From Isoetes taiwanensis (taxonomy: Eukaryota; Streptophyta; Lycopodiopsida; Isoetales; Isoetaceae), in contig JAJEKV010000056.1 of assembly GCA_021234155.1 (NCBI GenBank), forward strand, positions 2,587,330-2,651,329: a DNA stretch of 64,000 nucleotides, read 5' to 3'. A model generated the notes under the pieces. The model was not told the DNA's origin, searched no databases, and worked only from the letters and a program-made list of their open reading frames with translations. Positions 1 to 12,177 of this stretch are shown here, in pieces. Position numbers and translations under genes: made by a program. Position 1 is the stretch's first letter, and each line of letters opens with the position of its first letter.

Positions 1-170
1 CACAGGAGTCTCCCTGGGTACAGTCAGCCCCTGTACCATAAGTACAAATATGCATATAAATAAGAGCAACTAAAGTAATGGATCTTATAGTGTTCAAGTT
101 TAGATCCAGATCAAAATAAGCAGCCATGTACAAACAATAGGCTGTCAGAGAAACCATGGTAGTTAGTATC
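1..170 (-). other. LINE-A 3' untranslated region
   Basis: Sequence downstream of the last ORF2 codons on the minus strand. No poly(A) tail is reached before the window edge, so the element end and its target duplication cannot be seen. Confidence 0.45.
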
Positions 171-3100
171 CTAAGACACATCCACCAGATCCTGAATTGT
201 AAGATCTTCGACCTTGGAGTTTCCAAAGATTCTTAGCATCTTATCAAGTTTCCGAGCACTGAAATTGGTGAAGTCCATCACAAGCATAACACGGGCTTCC
301 CTTCTCTGCTGCCATTTATGAAATAGGTTGAGAAAGATCTGCCTTAGCCCATTATGTCTCCATACCTCATGTTGGTTCAGCAGTTTTCTTATTGCTTTCG
401 CATGTACCATCTCTTGCTTCAGTAAAATCAGATTGTCTGCCAGTTCCCCCATTGGCATCCTGGAGTCTTCATCATCGTCATCATCCAGAAGTTTGGCTGG
501 TGCTCCCGACCTGAGTAGTCTCCTCTGATGAGCTGTGAAGAACACCATCAAAATCAGTTAGAACAACATTAAAGAATTGGAAATGGCCATTGAATTTTCC
601 AACTCTATCCCAATCTCTGTCATACTTTTTCCCTTTTGACAGCTTATGAGCCATGGCAGTAACTGCCAAAATGTCCAAAAAAGCATTTTTAAGGGAGGTC
701 ATATTAGGATTTTTCCCATTTATGGCCACCTCATTTCTATGCTTCCATATAATCCATAAACTTAAATTCCTGGTTGTTTGAATCAATCTATTAGTGTGCT
801 TTAGAAAGTCTATCAATATTCCTGGGCAACCCTGATTGAGCTGGGAGGTCCAGACCCAGAATTCCTCCAGCCACGGGCATTGAAAAACATGGTTGGAATT
901 TTCAATCTGACCACACCCAAGAGGGCATGAGGCAGCAACTGAAATATCATATTTACTTCTTACTGCATTGGTATGCAGACTTTGGTGGAGGACCAGCCAT
1001 CTGAAAATGTTAACCTTATTAGCAGAGTAGCTTTTCCAACTCTTGCTGCAGACTTTAGCTAGAGTTTCCTCCTCACAACCCCATAGACTACTTGCTTTAG
1101 AATCATGAGAATCCAGTAACGCCTTATATATATCCTTGACCTCATAGTTCTCTTTATTGTTCAGGTTCCATTTACTGGAGTTGTTAGCCAAATCTCCATA
1201 TTGCTGCACTATTCCCATTATTCTGTAGTAAATTTTCCTGTCTAGGATGGATCCTTTGGTCTTAGTTTTCACCATCTCCCAGGTCATCCAGCCAACTCCA
1301 TCCCTAAGGTCTTCAATCTTCTGCAAGCCAGCATGAAACCATTGCATGTATTTCTGAGGATGAGTCAGGGCTAGGCAATCATTTTGTTGTTGATTGAACC
1401 CAAAAGCAGGATGCCAAAAGAAATTAATTTCACTGCACCTGGCATCAATCTCCGGGGGTTTGAAGCATAACAAAGCCTGATTCCATGCCTGAATGATTCT
1501 TCTCATCAGGGGAGATGTTTCAGAGTGTGGAGTCACTTGAAAAAAAGCAGAATCCGGGAGTAAGTGTTTAAGTGTATGACTGCCAACTGGATATGATCTA
1601 TCCACCCAATAGTGAATCAGTTTAAGGGCAGGAGAAGGGTTGTGACTGTGAATTGCTCTCCACACCATCTTCCCCTGCTAATGCACGAGCACCTTAAACA
1701 AATCCTTGCAGCCAAGTCCTCCCTTTGACTTTGGTTTTGTCATGTCATTCCATGCAGCCTTATGAGCACCCTGCCAAATAAATTTCCTTATGGCACTCTC
1801 AATGTTATTATATGAGGCTTTATCTGCAACAATTGCAGAGTAAACATGAGAGCTGGCTATTACAGAATTAGCTATCTCCACCCTTCCATTAATGATGGGG
1901 GATCTTTGGATAAAGCATGAGTTTCTTCTTTATCCTATTAACCAAAGGTTCCCACAGACCATGTAAAGTGCTATTTAATGCCAATGGCAGACCCAACAGT
2001 TTGGTGGCCATCTTTTTCCCCACAACCTTAATTCCCAGCATTTCTGTTTGGTCATTATCACTAACAATGGAGCACTTGTCCTTGTTAAGCTGAACCCCTG
2101 AGACTTCTCCAAAAGACTGTAAAGCCTCAAGGAAATTTTGAAGACTATGATCATCTTCCTTTAGGAAAACAAAAGTGTCATCTGCATATTGCATAATGAC
2201 AAAAGGCTCAGCCGAATTTGGAAGACTGAGGGTATGGATCTTTCCAGAGCTTTGCAAATGGTAAGCCAACTTAGTAACCATTTCAGCAACAATTAGGAAT
2301 AGGTAAGGAGCTAAAGGGCAACCTTGCCTAACTCCTCGTCTGCATTCAAACATTTTTGTTGGGGAACCATTGATAATAAGTGCAGAGGAGGCAGTTGCAT
2401 TCAGTTTCCACACTAAGTTGTAGATGTTGTCTGACATGCCCAGGTGGTTCATAGCTCTCCTCAGAAATTCCCAATTGATTGTGTCATATGCTCTCTTGAA
2501 ATCCAATTTCAGAAGCATACATTTTTGTCCAGAAAGTCTATTCCAGTGAAGACCTTCACTAGCACCAATAAAATTGTCCAGAATGTTCCTTGTGGGCAGG
2601 AAAGCTGACTGGCATGGATTTATTGTTTCTTGGAGAGCAGGTTTGATTCTGTTTGCCAGAATTTTAGCTATAACCTTATATGTGGTGTTAGTCAAAGTGA
2701 TAGGTCTCCAGTCCCCTATAGCAGCAGGGTTATCTATCTTTGGAATTAATGCTATCTGCCCTGCATTTATGGCTGGATTCATAAATTTGGCCCTCCAAAG
2801 ACCTTGAAAGAAATTCACAAATCATCCTTCATAGAATTCCAGAATTCTACATAGAATTCAGGTTGGAACCCATCTGGGCCTGGGCTTTTCCCTGAGTCCA
2901 TTGATTTCAGTGTGTCCTGAATTTCTCTTTCTTGTGGAGTCTCCAGGATGTCTTTGTCTTCAATCTGCTCCTCCTTCCTGGGAATGGCATCGAAAAATTC
3001 ATCCAATTTCTTACTGTCCACCGTTTTTTTAGCAAATAGATTTCCATATGCTTCTCTGAAGTAGACCTCCAGGTCTTCTTGTTTATCTATTGTTTTCCCA

Positions 3101-4278
3101 TTAGAAGCCTTGACTTTAACAATCCCATTATTCAGAAGTCTATTTTTGGCAACCCTAAAAAAGAAAGCTGAGCTGCTTTTATCCATCTCATTTAAGTATT
3201 TACATCTGCTTTTGACTGTCAAAGTTCTAGCCTCATCTTCTTCAATGACTTTAACTTTCCTTTCCAATTCCTCCTCTTGCTTCTGAAGTTCTCTGTTATC
3301 CTTGTCTTTAAACAACAGTTCCCTAACTTCCCTGATCTTGCCATAAATTTCCTGCTTTTCCTTCCTTTTCTGGTTATACCAATTTTTGCCCCACTTTTTG
3401 ACCCATCCTTTGACTGATTTCATTTTTTCCAAAAACAGGTGAATGGAGGATGTTCTTTCCACCTTTTGCAGGGAGGAATAGAATTCTCTAAATTCATAAC
3501 AGAAGGATTTGTTTTTTAGGAGATCCGTGTTGAATTTAAAGGGGACATTATTCCCTCCCTTTTTGCCCTGTGCTGGAGTAGACAAGATCTGTGGATAATG
3601 GTCAGAGATTGAGTTCCCAATGTCATTATCTATGGTCACCTTATCCACGCAATGAATGGATTGAGTTTTCACATAGAATCTGTCTAAAAGGCAGAAAATC
3701 CTATCATTCCCCTTCCTCTTATTTGACCATGAATACACATTTGATGAAGAGGGAGGAATGTAACAAAATTCAGATGTCAGGGATTCCCAAATGACATTTT
3801 CCTTCTTGGACATATTTATCTTTTTGCCAAATTTCTGTTCCCAGGTTGGGGTGTTATTGAAGTCCCCAGCCATCAAAATGTTGGCATAATTTTTTTGAGC
3901 TAGCCACCTATCCATGTCCTCCCATTGCTTCTCTCTTTCTGCAGGTTCTGTTGAAGCATAAACATTGACTATGGCTAAAGGCTCCCCTTCCACTTCAAGT
4001 GAAACTATTGACCATCTCCCTCCAGGGTGGCAGAAAGAGTCAAGCTTTTTATATCCTTGCCACATGGTGCAGATGCCACCTTTAGTGCCATCTGCTGTAG
4101 TCTATATTGCATCTCCATTTGGGAAAACCCAGTTCCCCAACCTGGCTGCTTCAAAGGGGGGCAATCTATGTTCTTGCACCAATATAATATTTGCCTTCAA
4201 GTCTTTAAGTGCCACAATGGCTCTCTTCCTTTTTAAGGGGCCTTTAATTCCCCTCATGTTCCATGTAACACACTTCAT
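171..4278 (-). pseudogene. LINE-A ORF2: endonuclease, reverse transcriptase, zinc finger (broken)
   Basis: Encodes the enzyme that nicks target DNA and reverse-transcribes the element in place. The start ATG is at 4278-4276 and opens with the endonuclease motif WNMRG. QEHR, GDFN and SDHYP follow. An in-frame TAG lies at 4104-4102. The reverse transcriptase at about 2818-1889 has DWRPITL, RRGVRQGCPLAP and the catalytic QYADDT. The zf-RVT-like region near 990-850 has HVFQC and then LWIIWKHRN. The endonuclease-RT junction near 2815 looks like a one-base loss. Another frameshift lies near 1885-1900, a TAG at 1680-1678, and a further frame change near 481-551. The last segment ends in an acidic stretch and then a helix-rich tail to 171. 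All domains are present in order, but the gene is inactive as read. Confidence 0.88.
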
Positions 4279-4280
4279 TA
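4276..4280 (-). promoter_or_regulatory. Overlapping stop/start TAATG between ORF1 and ORF2
   Basis: On the minus strand the ORF1 stop TAA (4280-4278) and the ORF2 start ATG (4278-4276) share one base. This pentamer is known from the silkworm LINE SART1, where ORF2 is translated by termination-reinitiation. Coupling here is inferred from that precedent. No shine-like element is expected in eukaryotes. Confidence 0.7.
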
Positions 4281-6336
4281 AGCTGGATAGACTTTCCTAG
4301 GTTGCACTCTCAGATTCAAAGCTGGACTGCTGTCAGAGAAGTAAACTTTTTTACTTCTTTTTTTGGTGGTAGCCGGGGTGAAGAATACTTCAATATCCAT
4401 GTCATCAGGAGCCGAGTTGGGAATCTCTTCCAGATCCTCATCAAGGTTTAGCTCTTCAGTGCCAGCAAGTGTATCATCAACACCCTCAGAGCATAATTCT
4501 TCAAGGGGGGATTTTGTGAAAAATTTAGATTCATACTTTTCCTGCATGGGCTCTGTGATGGGTTCAGAGTCCTGAGAATCCAATACCTTCTGGCCTTCTT
4601 CATTCTCTATTAGGGCCATGAGTTCCTCATGTAAATCATGTTCTTCTTCCCCATTGAAGTCCATTTTATTTGGGGCTAAAGGTGAGGAATTGGATTTTTC
4701 CCCCTGGAAAAGGACAGTTCCACCGAATGATCTGTCTGAATCAGATGAATCAGGATATTCATTGATTCTCGGATAGATGGGGTCCACAATCATGAGGGTA
4801 CTGCTCCTTTGGAGGTGTGCAGGGGTGACCACAAGTTTAGGGTCATTTTCAATATCATTTTTCATCTTTCCTTTTATCTGGATAATCCCTTGGCCCATTG
4901 GAGGTATAGTTTGACCATGACTCAAACCTATATCTTGGTCAACAGGTCTTATAAGTCCATTATCCTCTGTTTCCTGTTCAATTCCTTGTCCTGAGGTAGG
5001 GTTTACAAGGACCCTGAACTGATTCCCCATTTTATTATTCATTTCTTTTTTCCTCCATTCCTTCTTTTGTCTCCTATCTTCTCTCTGAACCTGTTCAGTA
5101 TTTTTATTCTCTTCTCTTCTTTTTTTTATTTTTTTGAATTCTTCGGGCGCTCCCATTTGTATTCTTTTTCCCATTTTTCCTGTTGTTGACTTGCTTCCAT
5201 TCATCTTCCACCCTTTTCTTGTGGTTCCCATCTCCTTTGTATAAGATATTGGCTGGATTAGCTTCTAGAGCGGGGTTTACAGAATTGACCGACCATGTAC
5301 CCTTGCATACTCCACCACCATGCAATCTGATTCCGCAAATATTGCATGGACTAGGTAATCCAAACCAATTGAGACTAAGCTTCTTTGGGTTGTCAAAAAA
5401 ATCCAAATAGTCAATGGATTTGGGTATAGGTTTCAGGATGTCCAGCTGAACCCACACTTTCGGGGCCCTTTCAGGAATAATCTCACAGCCAATGTAATCT
5501 CCAACGTCCTTGAAGAGTAATTTAAGTACGTCCTCATGCCAATATATTGGGTTTAATCCTTGAACAGAGGCCGAGGCCGGGTGAAACAATTGGCTCAGGT
5601 TTTGTGGATCAAACTTAGGATTCCACTTCTGAAAATAGAATTGAGTGTTGGCCATAAACATTGTGCCCTGCTTGAGCAGATGGGTAATAGTTCTCTCATT
5701 CCCACATTCAACCACAAAAAAGGGGAAATCCAACCAGTAAATTCCATTAATCTCTAACCCCCTGGCCATCTTACAAATTTCATTTTTTATGGTAACCAGT
5801 TTAACCCCCTCATGCCGGATGCATCCTATTACTGCTTTGAGTTCCATTTCCTTAAGTTTAGCAGGAATCACAGCATTCTTTAGTTTAGGAATACCTCGGA
5901 ATTCCGGTATGCCTTTCCTCCCTTGTCCCTGGAGTATATGCTTCTGCTCTTCGTTGATCTGGTCCAAGATGGGTTGGGCTAAATGGCTCTGCATCCTTGC
6001 AACGGAAACTCCTTGCTGCATTCGAGTGATCGGTCGGTTCTCTCCCATTGTACCGGTATCAACCAGAAAATCTCCCACTGTTACTATTTTCCCAGTATTC
6101 CCCTTTCCCAGGAATGTTACGAGTCCAATCATGGATCTCTGTTGCTGATTTGACAGGCCATTATAGATCTTTTCGAATTCCATCCATTCTGTCCCTTTCC
6201 CAATGATCTGTTTCTGTTCCTGTTGTCCTTGATGCCCCGTGGATCCAAACTGTATCAAATCTAACCCTTTGTCATCCCTACACTGTTCCCCACGCATCTG
6301 CTTGGGCCCGTTGGGACCCATACAACCATTCTCCAT
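4278..6336 (-). pseudogene. LINE-A ORF1: DUF4283/zinc-knuckle RNA-binding protein (frameshifted)
   Basis: ORF1 proteins coat LINE RNA and escort it to the nucleus. Two overlapping frames, 6336-5104 and 5231-4278, together give about 680 codons. The first half carries a DUF4283-like region (about residues 140-260), rich in LKAVIG and FFVVECGNERT motifs. A CCHC zinc knuckle, CNICGIRLHGGGVC, follows at about residue 345. A lysine/arginine-rich basic stretch comes next, then an acidic serine-rich tail. The frames switch within an A-rich tract on the coding strand near 5104-5140, consistent with homopolymer slippage. Its stop overlaps the ORF2 start. The start at 6336 gives a standard N-terminus; no earlier in-frame ATG is needed. 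Confidence 0.8.
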
Positions 6337-6429
6337 CTGTCTACCTTATCTTACCTCAGTTAGACGCAAACCCTAGCGCCAGCGCCTTCCCGCCCATCAT
6401 CATCCCACAGCTCCTCCTTCACTGCCTCA

Positions 6430-7545
6430 AATGATAATTTTGCATGAGGATTCCAAACTAAATTTGGTACTTTACCTTTTAGACTTGCAGATGGCAATAT
6501 ATTTTGAACCTGAATTGCAGTCCTAAGAGCTTCCTCCCATAAATTTCTTGGCAGTCCACTTTGCTTTAACATTGCTCTGACTGCATCCATTACAGTCCTA
6601 TTCTTTCTTTCAGCAACCCCATTTTGTTGGGGACTATACCTGCATGTTAACTGCCTCTTAATGCCATGTTTAATACAAAAGTGCCTGAATTTTTCTGATA
6701 AATACTCTCCTCCTCGATCAGATCTTATGCACTTAATTTTTTCTCCAGTTTCTCTTTCTACCTCAGCCACAAATTGCTTGAAGGCTTGCAAAGCTTGAAA
6801 TTTTCTTGTAAGACAATATATTTTACATTTTCTACTATAATCATCAATGAATGTGATAAAATATCTGTGATTTGTTCTACTTCTTACATTCAGAGGACCA
6901 CACAAGTCTGTATGAACAAGTTCCAACACTTGGCTTGCCTTTGATTCTCTTTTCTTGAATGGTAATCGATTTAGTTTGCCTATGGCACATCCTTCACATA
7001 TATGATTCTCTTCTTCATTGTCATTATAATTTATGACACCTAATTTCTTCAAGACCTTCAGATTATGAAAATGAGTATGGGCCAATCTGTTGTGCCATAA
7101 ATCTAAGTTTGTTTCTTGAATGATGTTAACATTGTTTGCTATAAGACCATTCATATGAAATAAATTTCCAACTCTCTTTGCTCGAAATTTCAAGATTCCA
7201 TTCATAAGAACATTACATTCCTTTGAGTCAAATGTAACTTTATATCCTAAGTCAACAAGCTGACTTACAGAAATCAGATTTTTAATAATAACTGGCACAC
7301 ATAAAACTTCTTCTATATTGACAATATTCCCATCCAAATCTTCAAGTTGTAACAGCTTCAGTTAAGGCTCCATTACCAACTTGTATTTTCTTAGAATTTG
7401 TTGAGGACAAATTTCTAAGTAACTCAGCTGATTTCACTACTGATCTTTCAGCTCCAGAATCAACTACACACAGATCAGAATTGTCAGCATCATATTGTTC
7501 ATGAACAATGGCAAAATTGTTGATTACCTCGGAAAGGCTTTGTCA
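6430..7545 (-). pseudogene. Ty1/copia fragment: protease and integrase
   Basis: Partial copia polyprotein on the minus strand. The protease part near 7340-7480 has the active-site triplet DSG in VVDSGAERS, then a frame break near 7345. The integrase runs from 7337. It has the zinc-binding His/Cys module (HNRLAHTHF, CEGCAIGK) and three acidic positions: HTDLCGP, RSDRGGEY and VAERKNRT. The frame continues to a typical copia position (VWNPHAKLSF) and then turns into LINE-A 5' sequence. Reverse transcriptase, RNase H and both LTRs are absent here. The downstream half was probably displaced past the left edge by the LINE insertion. Confidence 0.85.
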
Positions 7546-7803
7546 AGGGATATATCCCTGATAAAGGCCAACGTCTAACAGGCCATATCGACCCATTGCT
7601 ATTCCGATGGATGGGAAATGGCCCAATATAAGATGCGGCCAACCCATAAAGAGCTTGGATTCCAGAAAAAGGAATAAGAATGTGGAAGGAGGATGAAAAT
7701 GGTGAGACAACGTTACCAACAGGGGTGCCTAAAAATATCCCTCCAAGGAAGACATTGAAAGATCGTTTTTCTTTTGTCTGAAATTAGCAGCGCTACAATC
7801 TTG
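7546..7803. other. Unassigned spacer
   Basis: No gene, hairpin or repeat recognised. It follows the upstream end of the copia protease frame and may hold remnants of its gag. Confidence 0.3.
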
Positions 7804-7996
7804 CCTTGTCGTGATGTAGAACGGAATGGGGTCAGGCATTCTTGCTTCCCCCTCGGCGCGACCGGATTCTGCAGGTCAGGGGGAAGCAAGAATGCCTGGG
7901 CGCGACCGGATTCTGTAGGTCAGGGGGAAGCAAGAATGCCTGACCCCATTCCGTTCTACGACGTCAAGGTAAGATGAAAACCGGATTCTACAGGTT
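7804..7996. repeat. Long hairpin with tandem 42-bp units
   Basis: Left arm 7804-7853 and right arm about 7922-7969 are reverse complements over nearly 50 bp, sharing GAATGGGGTCAGGCATTCTT and flanks with a small mismatch near the outer end. Between them a 42-bp unit beginning GCGCGACCGGATTCTG occurs twice in tandem. A third partial copy (ACCGGATTCTACAGGT) lies at 7981-7996. Most differences are single bases, so the structure is young. It resembles a foldback or snap-back duplication. No coding role is seen. Confidence 0.85.
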
Positions 7997-8031
7997 TGCT
8001 GAACCCATTTGCCATTCTTGAGAAGAATGAA

Positions 8032-8457
8032 TCAAGAAACTGTCGGAAGGCAGACCCACTTACCTTGACGTTCCGAGCTCCAAATTTGCCATTTCTTTTG
8101 ACCTGAAAGAGAATCGACATATCTCAGCGCAAACCAACCACCCAACCTTCTTAATAACAGAAATGGATGATTGCCATAAAGTTTCTCAATTTTTACAATG
8201 TCATAATCATTCACCTGCTCTATTTTAGGGTAGAATCGATCCGCTAAGCAAAGAGGCACAGAGATTTGGAGGCACAAAGCAAGCCATGGAAACCAAGCTG
8301 GAGATGAGAGGCAAGACATAGGGAATCGAATCCTAAGTGGCAATAATGTAGAGGCATGCTGAAAGCTCCGGTTGTCCAAGAACGTGCTGAATGCATCACA
8401 TTGGAAAGAACAGGTCATAGAAAAGAGGGATAACAAAAGGAGCGCACGGGATGCCAT
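8032..8457 (-). CDS. Hypothetical secreted-type ORF, 141 aa
   Basis: I do not recognise this protein. The first 20 or so residues (MASRALLLLSLFSMTC) look like a secretory signal peptide. A second hydrophobic patch, LCLQISVPLCLA, follows at about residues 61-72. The C-terminal half contains a compact region with GWFALRYVD and QIWSS. A TATA-like TTTATAG lies about 50 bp upstream on the minus strand. There is no family assignment, no splice evidence and no conserved neighbour, and it sits among transposons. It could be a chance ORF or the first exon of a degraded gene. Confidence 0.25.
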   Translation of the reverse strand: MASRALLLLSLFSMTCSFQCDAFSTFLDNRSFQHASTLLPLRIRFPMSCLSSPAWFPWLALCLQISVPLCLADRFYPKIEQVNDYDIVKIEKLYGNHPFLLLRRLGGWFALRYVDSLSGQKKWQIWSSERQGKWVCLPTVS

Positions 8458-8721
8458 AGCTGAGGAGATCAGAAGCCAAACCCGACAGACAAACCATCTC
8501 GCTATAAATTTCTTGAATTTCGGTGTATTGCTAGTGATTTATGAAATGGAAACTAATTCAAGCCAATTACAAGCATTTGGACAATTTACGAGCGTGAAGT
8601 AAAACGTATTCAAGCCAATTACATCATGTATTAGCCACTGCTAGATCATAAATCGTGCTCTAGCCCTAGCTAGAACCTAAACCACATAGCCCTATCCATT
8701 TTTAGGACTACTATTCCTGCC
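8458..8721. other. Left flank of the Harbinger element
   Basis: AT-rich sequence without a supported gene. It contains a short near-repeat (ATTCAAGCCAATTACA twice, at about 8549 and 8608). Confidence 0.3.
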
Positions 8722-8724
8722 TAA

Positions 8725-8735
8725 GGGTGCGGTCA
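8725..8735 (+). repeat. Harbinger left terminal inverted repeat
   Basis: GGGTGCGGTCA preceded by TAA (8722-8724). It pairs with the right terminus with two mismatches. Confidence 0.75.
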
Positions 8736-8987
8736 ATAGGAATTGTTCGCTGTCAATGGCAAAAACAGGAAGGGTCACATGCAAAGTTTTGACAGAAAGA
8801 GAGCCCTGTCAATAGCAATCCGTTCCACCAGCTCTTGCATCGGGATCCCAAAGATGGCAACACGTGGAGTTTTTTTCTCTCACTTGGCAGCTATCCAAAC
8901 CGTCCAAAAAATATGAATGTTTCCAAACCCCAGGAAACCATTTCGGTGTTGCAGAGGGTGGTGCTGCACAGAAGATCTACAATCAAA

Positions 8988-10308
8988 ATGCAGCAACGCT
9001 ATAGACCAAATGATCGCCGAGGATTTCTGCCGGTTCGTCCGCCAATACCACCAGGTAGCATTCCATTTGCAATTCGTTCTCCAATTCTGTCACAAACTCC
9101 TTTGATTTCTTCAAATAATTCACCTCGTAGTGAAACAAGAACTATAGGCATCCCTCATCCACCTCCTGACTCTCTGTGATTACCTGGTTGCCCTATATCT
9201 TTGCCTTCTTGAAGAGTTTGAATGTGGAAATTTTGTTCCACATAACTATCAAGAACCTCATACTCCTCACACTCCATCGCAATTCTCTGCTACATCCTCT
9301 TTTGATTTTCCACTTGAGTCACCAATTAATGGTGCTAGTAGTACAATCTTTGAAGATACTCCTATACGAAACGGAAGATGTGCAGCCCGAGCAGGAACCT
9401 ACACAAAATCAAAACAAGAAAGGGAGATCCAAGAAAGAAGATTGGAATGAAGGTCAAGTGCTTGCATTAGTTGCAGCAAAGAGAAGAGAATGGGATGAAA
9501 TCATGAATGGTGGTCCGCAAAAAAGAAGTTGGACCAAGAAAGAGCGTTGGCAATCAATTGCATTCTATCTCAATGAACTTGGATATACACGTTCTTCTGC
9601 TGATTGTATAAGCAAGTGGGACCAACTCTATGCTGATTACAAAAAAATAAGAGACTACAAGTATGTTTTCAGCCTATGTTCTTTGCAAGCTATTTACTAA
9701 TTTTTTCATTTCTATGTAATTTGCAATTTGTAGGCCAACCAGTGGGAACGTAGATTATTGGTATGTCGATGCATCCGAAAGAAGAGAGAGGAAGCTTCCA
9801 ATTCTTTTTTCTAGAAGAGTGTTCAATGAAATGGAGTCATGGTTGGCAAGCAGCAGAGCTGTTGAGCCAGGTGACTTCATTGCCGATTTCTCTATATGCA
9901 ACAAAATGGCAGGGCTACAAGGTATGTAGATTCTTTGATATATATTGAAGAGTTTTTGAAGATACTTATATACATAATTAACATTTTTAATTAGATGACG
10001 AAGATGAGCCTATAGGAGCAGGCAAACAGGCAGCATCAGATAATCAGTCATCCAAATTGGTTACTGAAACAACTACTGGGAAGAAAAGGCAAAGGCTTCC
10101 AAAAGGAACGGAAGGTTTGATGGAAAAAATGCAAAAAGGACAAGCTGAATTGTTTGAGAAGTTGCAGGAGACAACAAGAGAATCAACTTCCTCTATTTTA
10201 CAAGCAAATGCAGAACGGTTCAGTCAGATTATTGAGGTTACCAAGCAAATTCAAAGTCACATGGGAGACATTGCTGGAAGCTTGAAGTATCTTTGTGAAA
10301 AAGAGTAG
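8988..10308 (+). pseudogene. Harbinger ORF1, Myb/SANT-like DNA-binding protein (spliced, frameshifted)
   Basis: In Harbinger elements this protein binds element ends and helps bring the transposase into the nucleus. The ATG at 8988 starts a proline/arginine-rich tail. A one-base frame change near 9175 joins a Pro/Ser-rich stretch, and another near 9365 leads to the trihelix/Myb-SANT domain (about 9420-9660: KKEDWNEGQ, RSWTKKERWQS, SADCISKWDQL). Intron 1 is 9661-9733 (GTATGT...TTGTAG) and intron 2 is 9922-9994 (GTATGT...AATTAG). The middle exon encodes YWYVDASERRERKLP, and the last exon an amphipathic helix rich in Gln/Glu (EKMQKGQAELFEKLQE). The stop is at 10306-10308. The two early frame changes could be decay or an unrecognised intron. 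Confidence 0.75.
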
Positions 10309-12177
10309 CCTGTTTTAGTCATGCGATGGAAACATTTGTCTTTTCTTATTGCTTTGTTCTTCCTTGCATTTTGTGTTTTGTAAGACTTCAATATGTTTTA
10401 TGAAAGATTATTTGCTCTTCAAGCCATCATATTTGTGTTTGAAATATTATTTCATTACCTCCTTTATGTTGCCAGCAAAGGTGTGCATTATGTTTCAATC
10501 TTCAGGCAAATTAAAGTTAATGCAGCAGGCTTGTTGCACAGTTTTTAGCAGGCTTGTTGCACAATCCAGGAACAGATTGTTAAGTCAATCAAGAAAAGGG
10601 GAAAGCTATGTGTTGCTGATACAATAAATTGTAAGCAAAGAAACGGTCTGTACCATCCATAGTCTCTGCAGCCAATGCCACGAAAAATGATCTTTAATGT
10701 TGAAGCCAGGAAGATAGTACTGTATGCTGACCTCTAACGTGACAGATTTTATGGAATCTTCCACGACCAGGGGGCCAACAACGAATGTACAGATAGGAAC
10801 ATTAATCATGATATGCTGGTGCATAGATCATGCCCTCCAATATTTCATGCAACATACTTTGGATAATCAGGAGCAGCAGCATTAGCCATAAGTGTCATAT
10901 GAGCAATATGGTCGATGCCGTCTTTAGCTAACTGAAACGGCAACATTGCATTATGAGTTTTGGCAAACATCATTGATGTGGGAAATCATATTGGCAGTTC
11001 CTTATCCAAGTTTTGTTGCAGGAATGAACAAAATGGTCATAAATCATTTAGACAAGCTACACGTTACAAATGATGCTGGCACAATTTTAAATGAGCTGGA
11101 AGTACAACATCCTGCTGCCAAACTGCTTGTTATGGCCAGTAAAGCTCAACATCCTGCAAGGTGCTGAAGAACTGATCCGAATTGGTTTACATCCAAGTGA
11201 AATCATTGTTGGATACATAAAGGCAGTACAAAAGGTTTGGACAATGTTGCTTATGCTGTAAACCTATGAGTTCTTGTTTTGGATGACTAATAATAAATGC
11301 AACATGTTGCACATACTCTCAATAGCTCAAAATGTTGGCTTTCAGTTACATGTTTTTTAATGCAAATAATAAGTTGAACCTGCCACAAAGTTTTCTGCTG
11401 TCACAAAGTTTTCTGCCATGCAAGTCAAGGGCGAGGCATCCATTCACATGGCTGTTTCACAAAAGTGGATTTAAACATAGATTTGGGTAAATTACATAAC
11501 AGTTTTTTTTTTCCTTCAAATTGATGGCAATCCAATAATTGAGTCTTCCAATAATTGAGTCTTCCAAGGATAGTTAAAGCCAAAGTTAAACAACGATAAA
11601 AGTATTTGCTATAAGCATGTCCATAGATCCCAAATACAGATATATCAGATGTCCATAGCTCACGAATTTATACATTATATAAACAAATCCTTTTTTTTTT
11701 CCCCTTTTTTTTCCGGTTAAAATATACAGAAGCAATCTAAAAAGATTGATTACAAAGTAATCAAGTGAATGATAACTTGGGAACAGTTACCATAGCACTA
11801 CCATTCTGATAACAGTATTTTGATTTAAAGAAGATCTAAAAAGATCCGGATGAAGCCTATCCATGCAAAGAAGGAAAAATACACATGGCATATTCACTTT
11901 CACGGCACTAGCTGCTTCGTAACCCTCAAATACTTGATACAAGATACCTTTAATCTCATCAATTAGAGGCAGAGTTAGCGAAGGAATCTGTATACAGCTA
12001 TCATATCTACCAGCATGAATTCTCAATGGTCAATCATATGCCTACAACATAGATTTGGGTAAATTACATAACAGATTTTTTTTCCTTCAAATTGATGGCA
12101 ATCCAATAATTGAGTCTTCCAACGATAACAGCAGAAATGTTGTAGCAGCAGAAAATCAACATACAGATTTCATAGTC
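10309..12177. other. Harbinger internal non-coding stretch
   Basis: Lies between the tail-to-tail ORF1 and transposase. No gene is supported. It contains a 70-odd-bp direct repeat (listed separately), a local doubling of ATAATTGAGTCTTCCA at about 11535-11566, and a T-rich run near 11690-11712. Confidence 0.5.
11474..12122 (+). repeat. Direct repeat pair of about 77 bp
   Basis: Copies at 11474-11550 and 12046-12122 share AACATAGATTTGGGTAAATT, a T-run, and then GATGGCAATCCAATAATTGA almost perfectly. They bracket about 500 bp of unassigned sequence. They could be short terminal repeats of an insertion or an internal duplication. Confidence 0.7.

Larger units (their letters stand above)
1..6435 (-). 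mobile_element. LINE-A, L1-type non-LTR retrotransposon (decayed)
   Basis: A two-ORF plant L1-type LINE read on the minus strand: ORF1 with a zinc knuckle, then ORF2 with endonuclease, reverse transcriptase and C-terminal zinc-finger domain. The 5' end lies near 6435, where a copia integrase frame abruptly changes into sequence preceding ORF1. The 3' end is at or beyond the left edge. It carries at least three frameshifts and two in-frame stops, so it is not autonomous. It sits inside the copia fragment to its right, so it is the younger of the two. The other copia half would lie left of this window. Confidence 0.85.

Noticed and set aside
7774-7977. Plus ORF of 67 codons
   Set aside because: Arises from the 42-bp repeats of the hairpin. 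No protein family.
7804-7996. CRISPR-like array
   Set aside because: Only two to three units in tandem, arranged as an inverted hairpin without spacers, in a eukaryotic setting.
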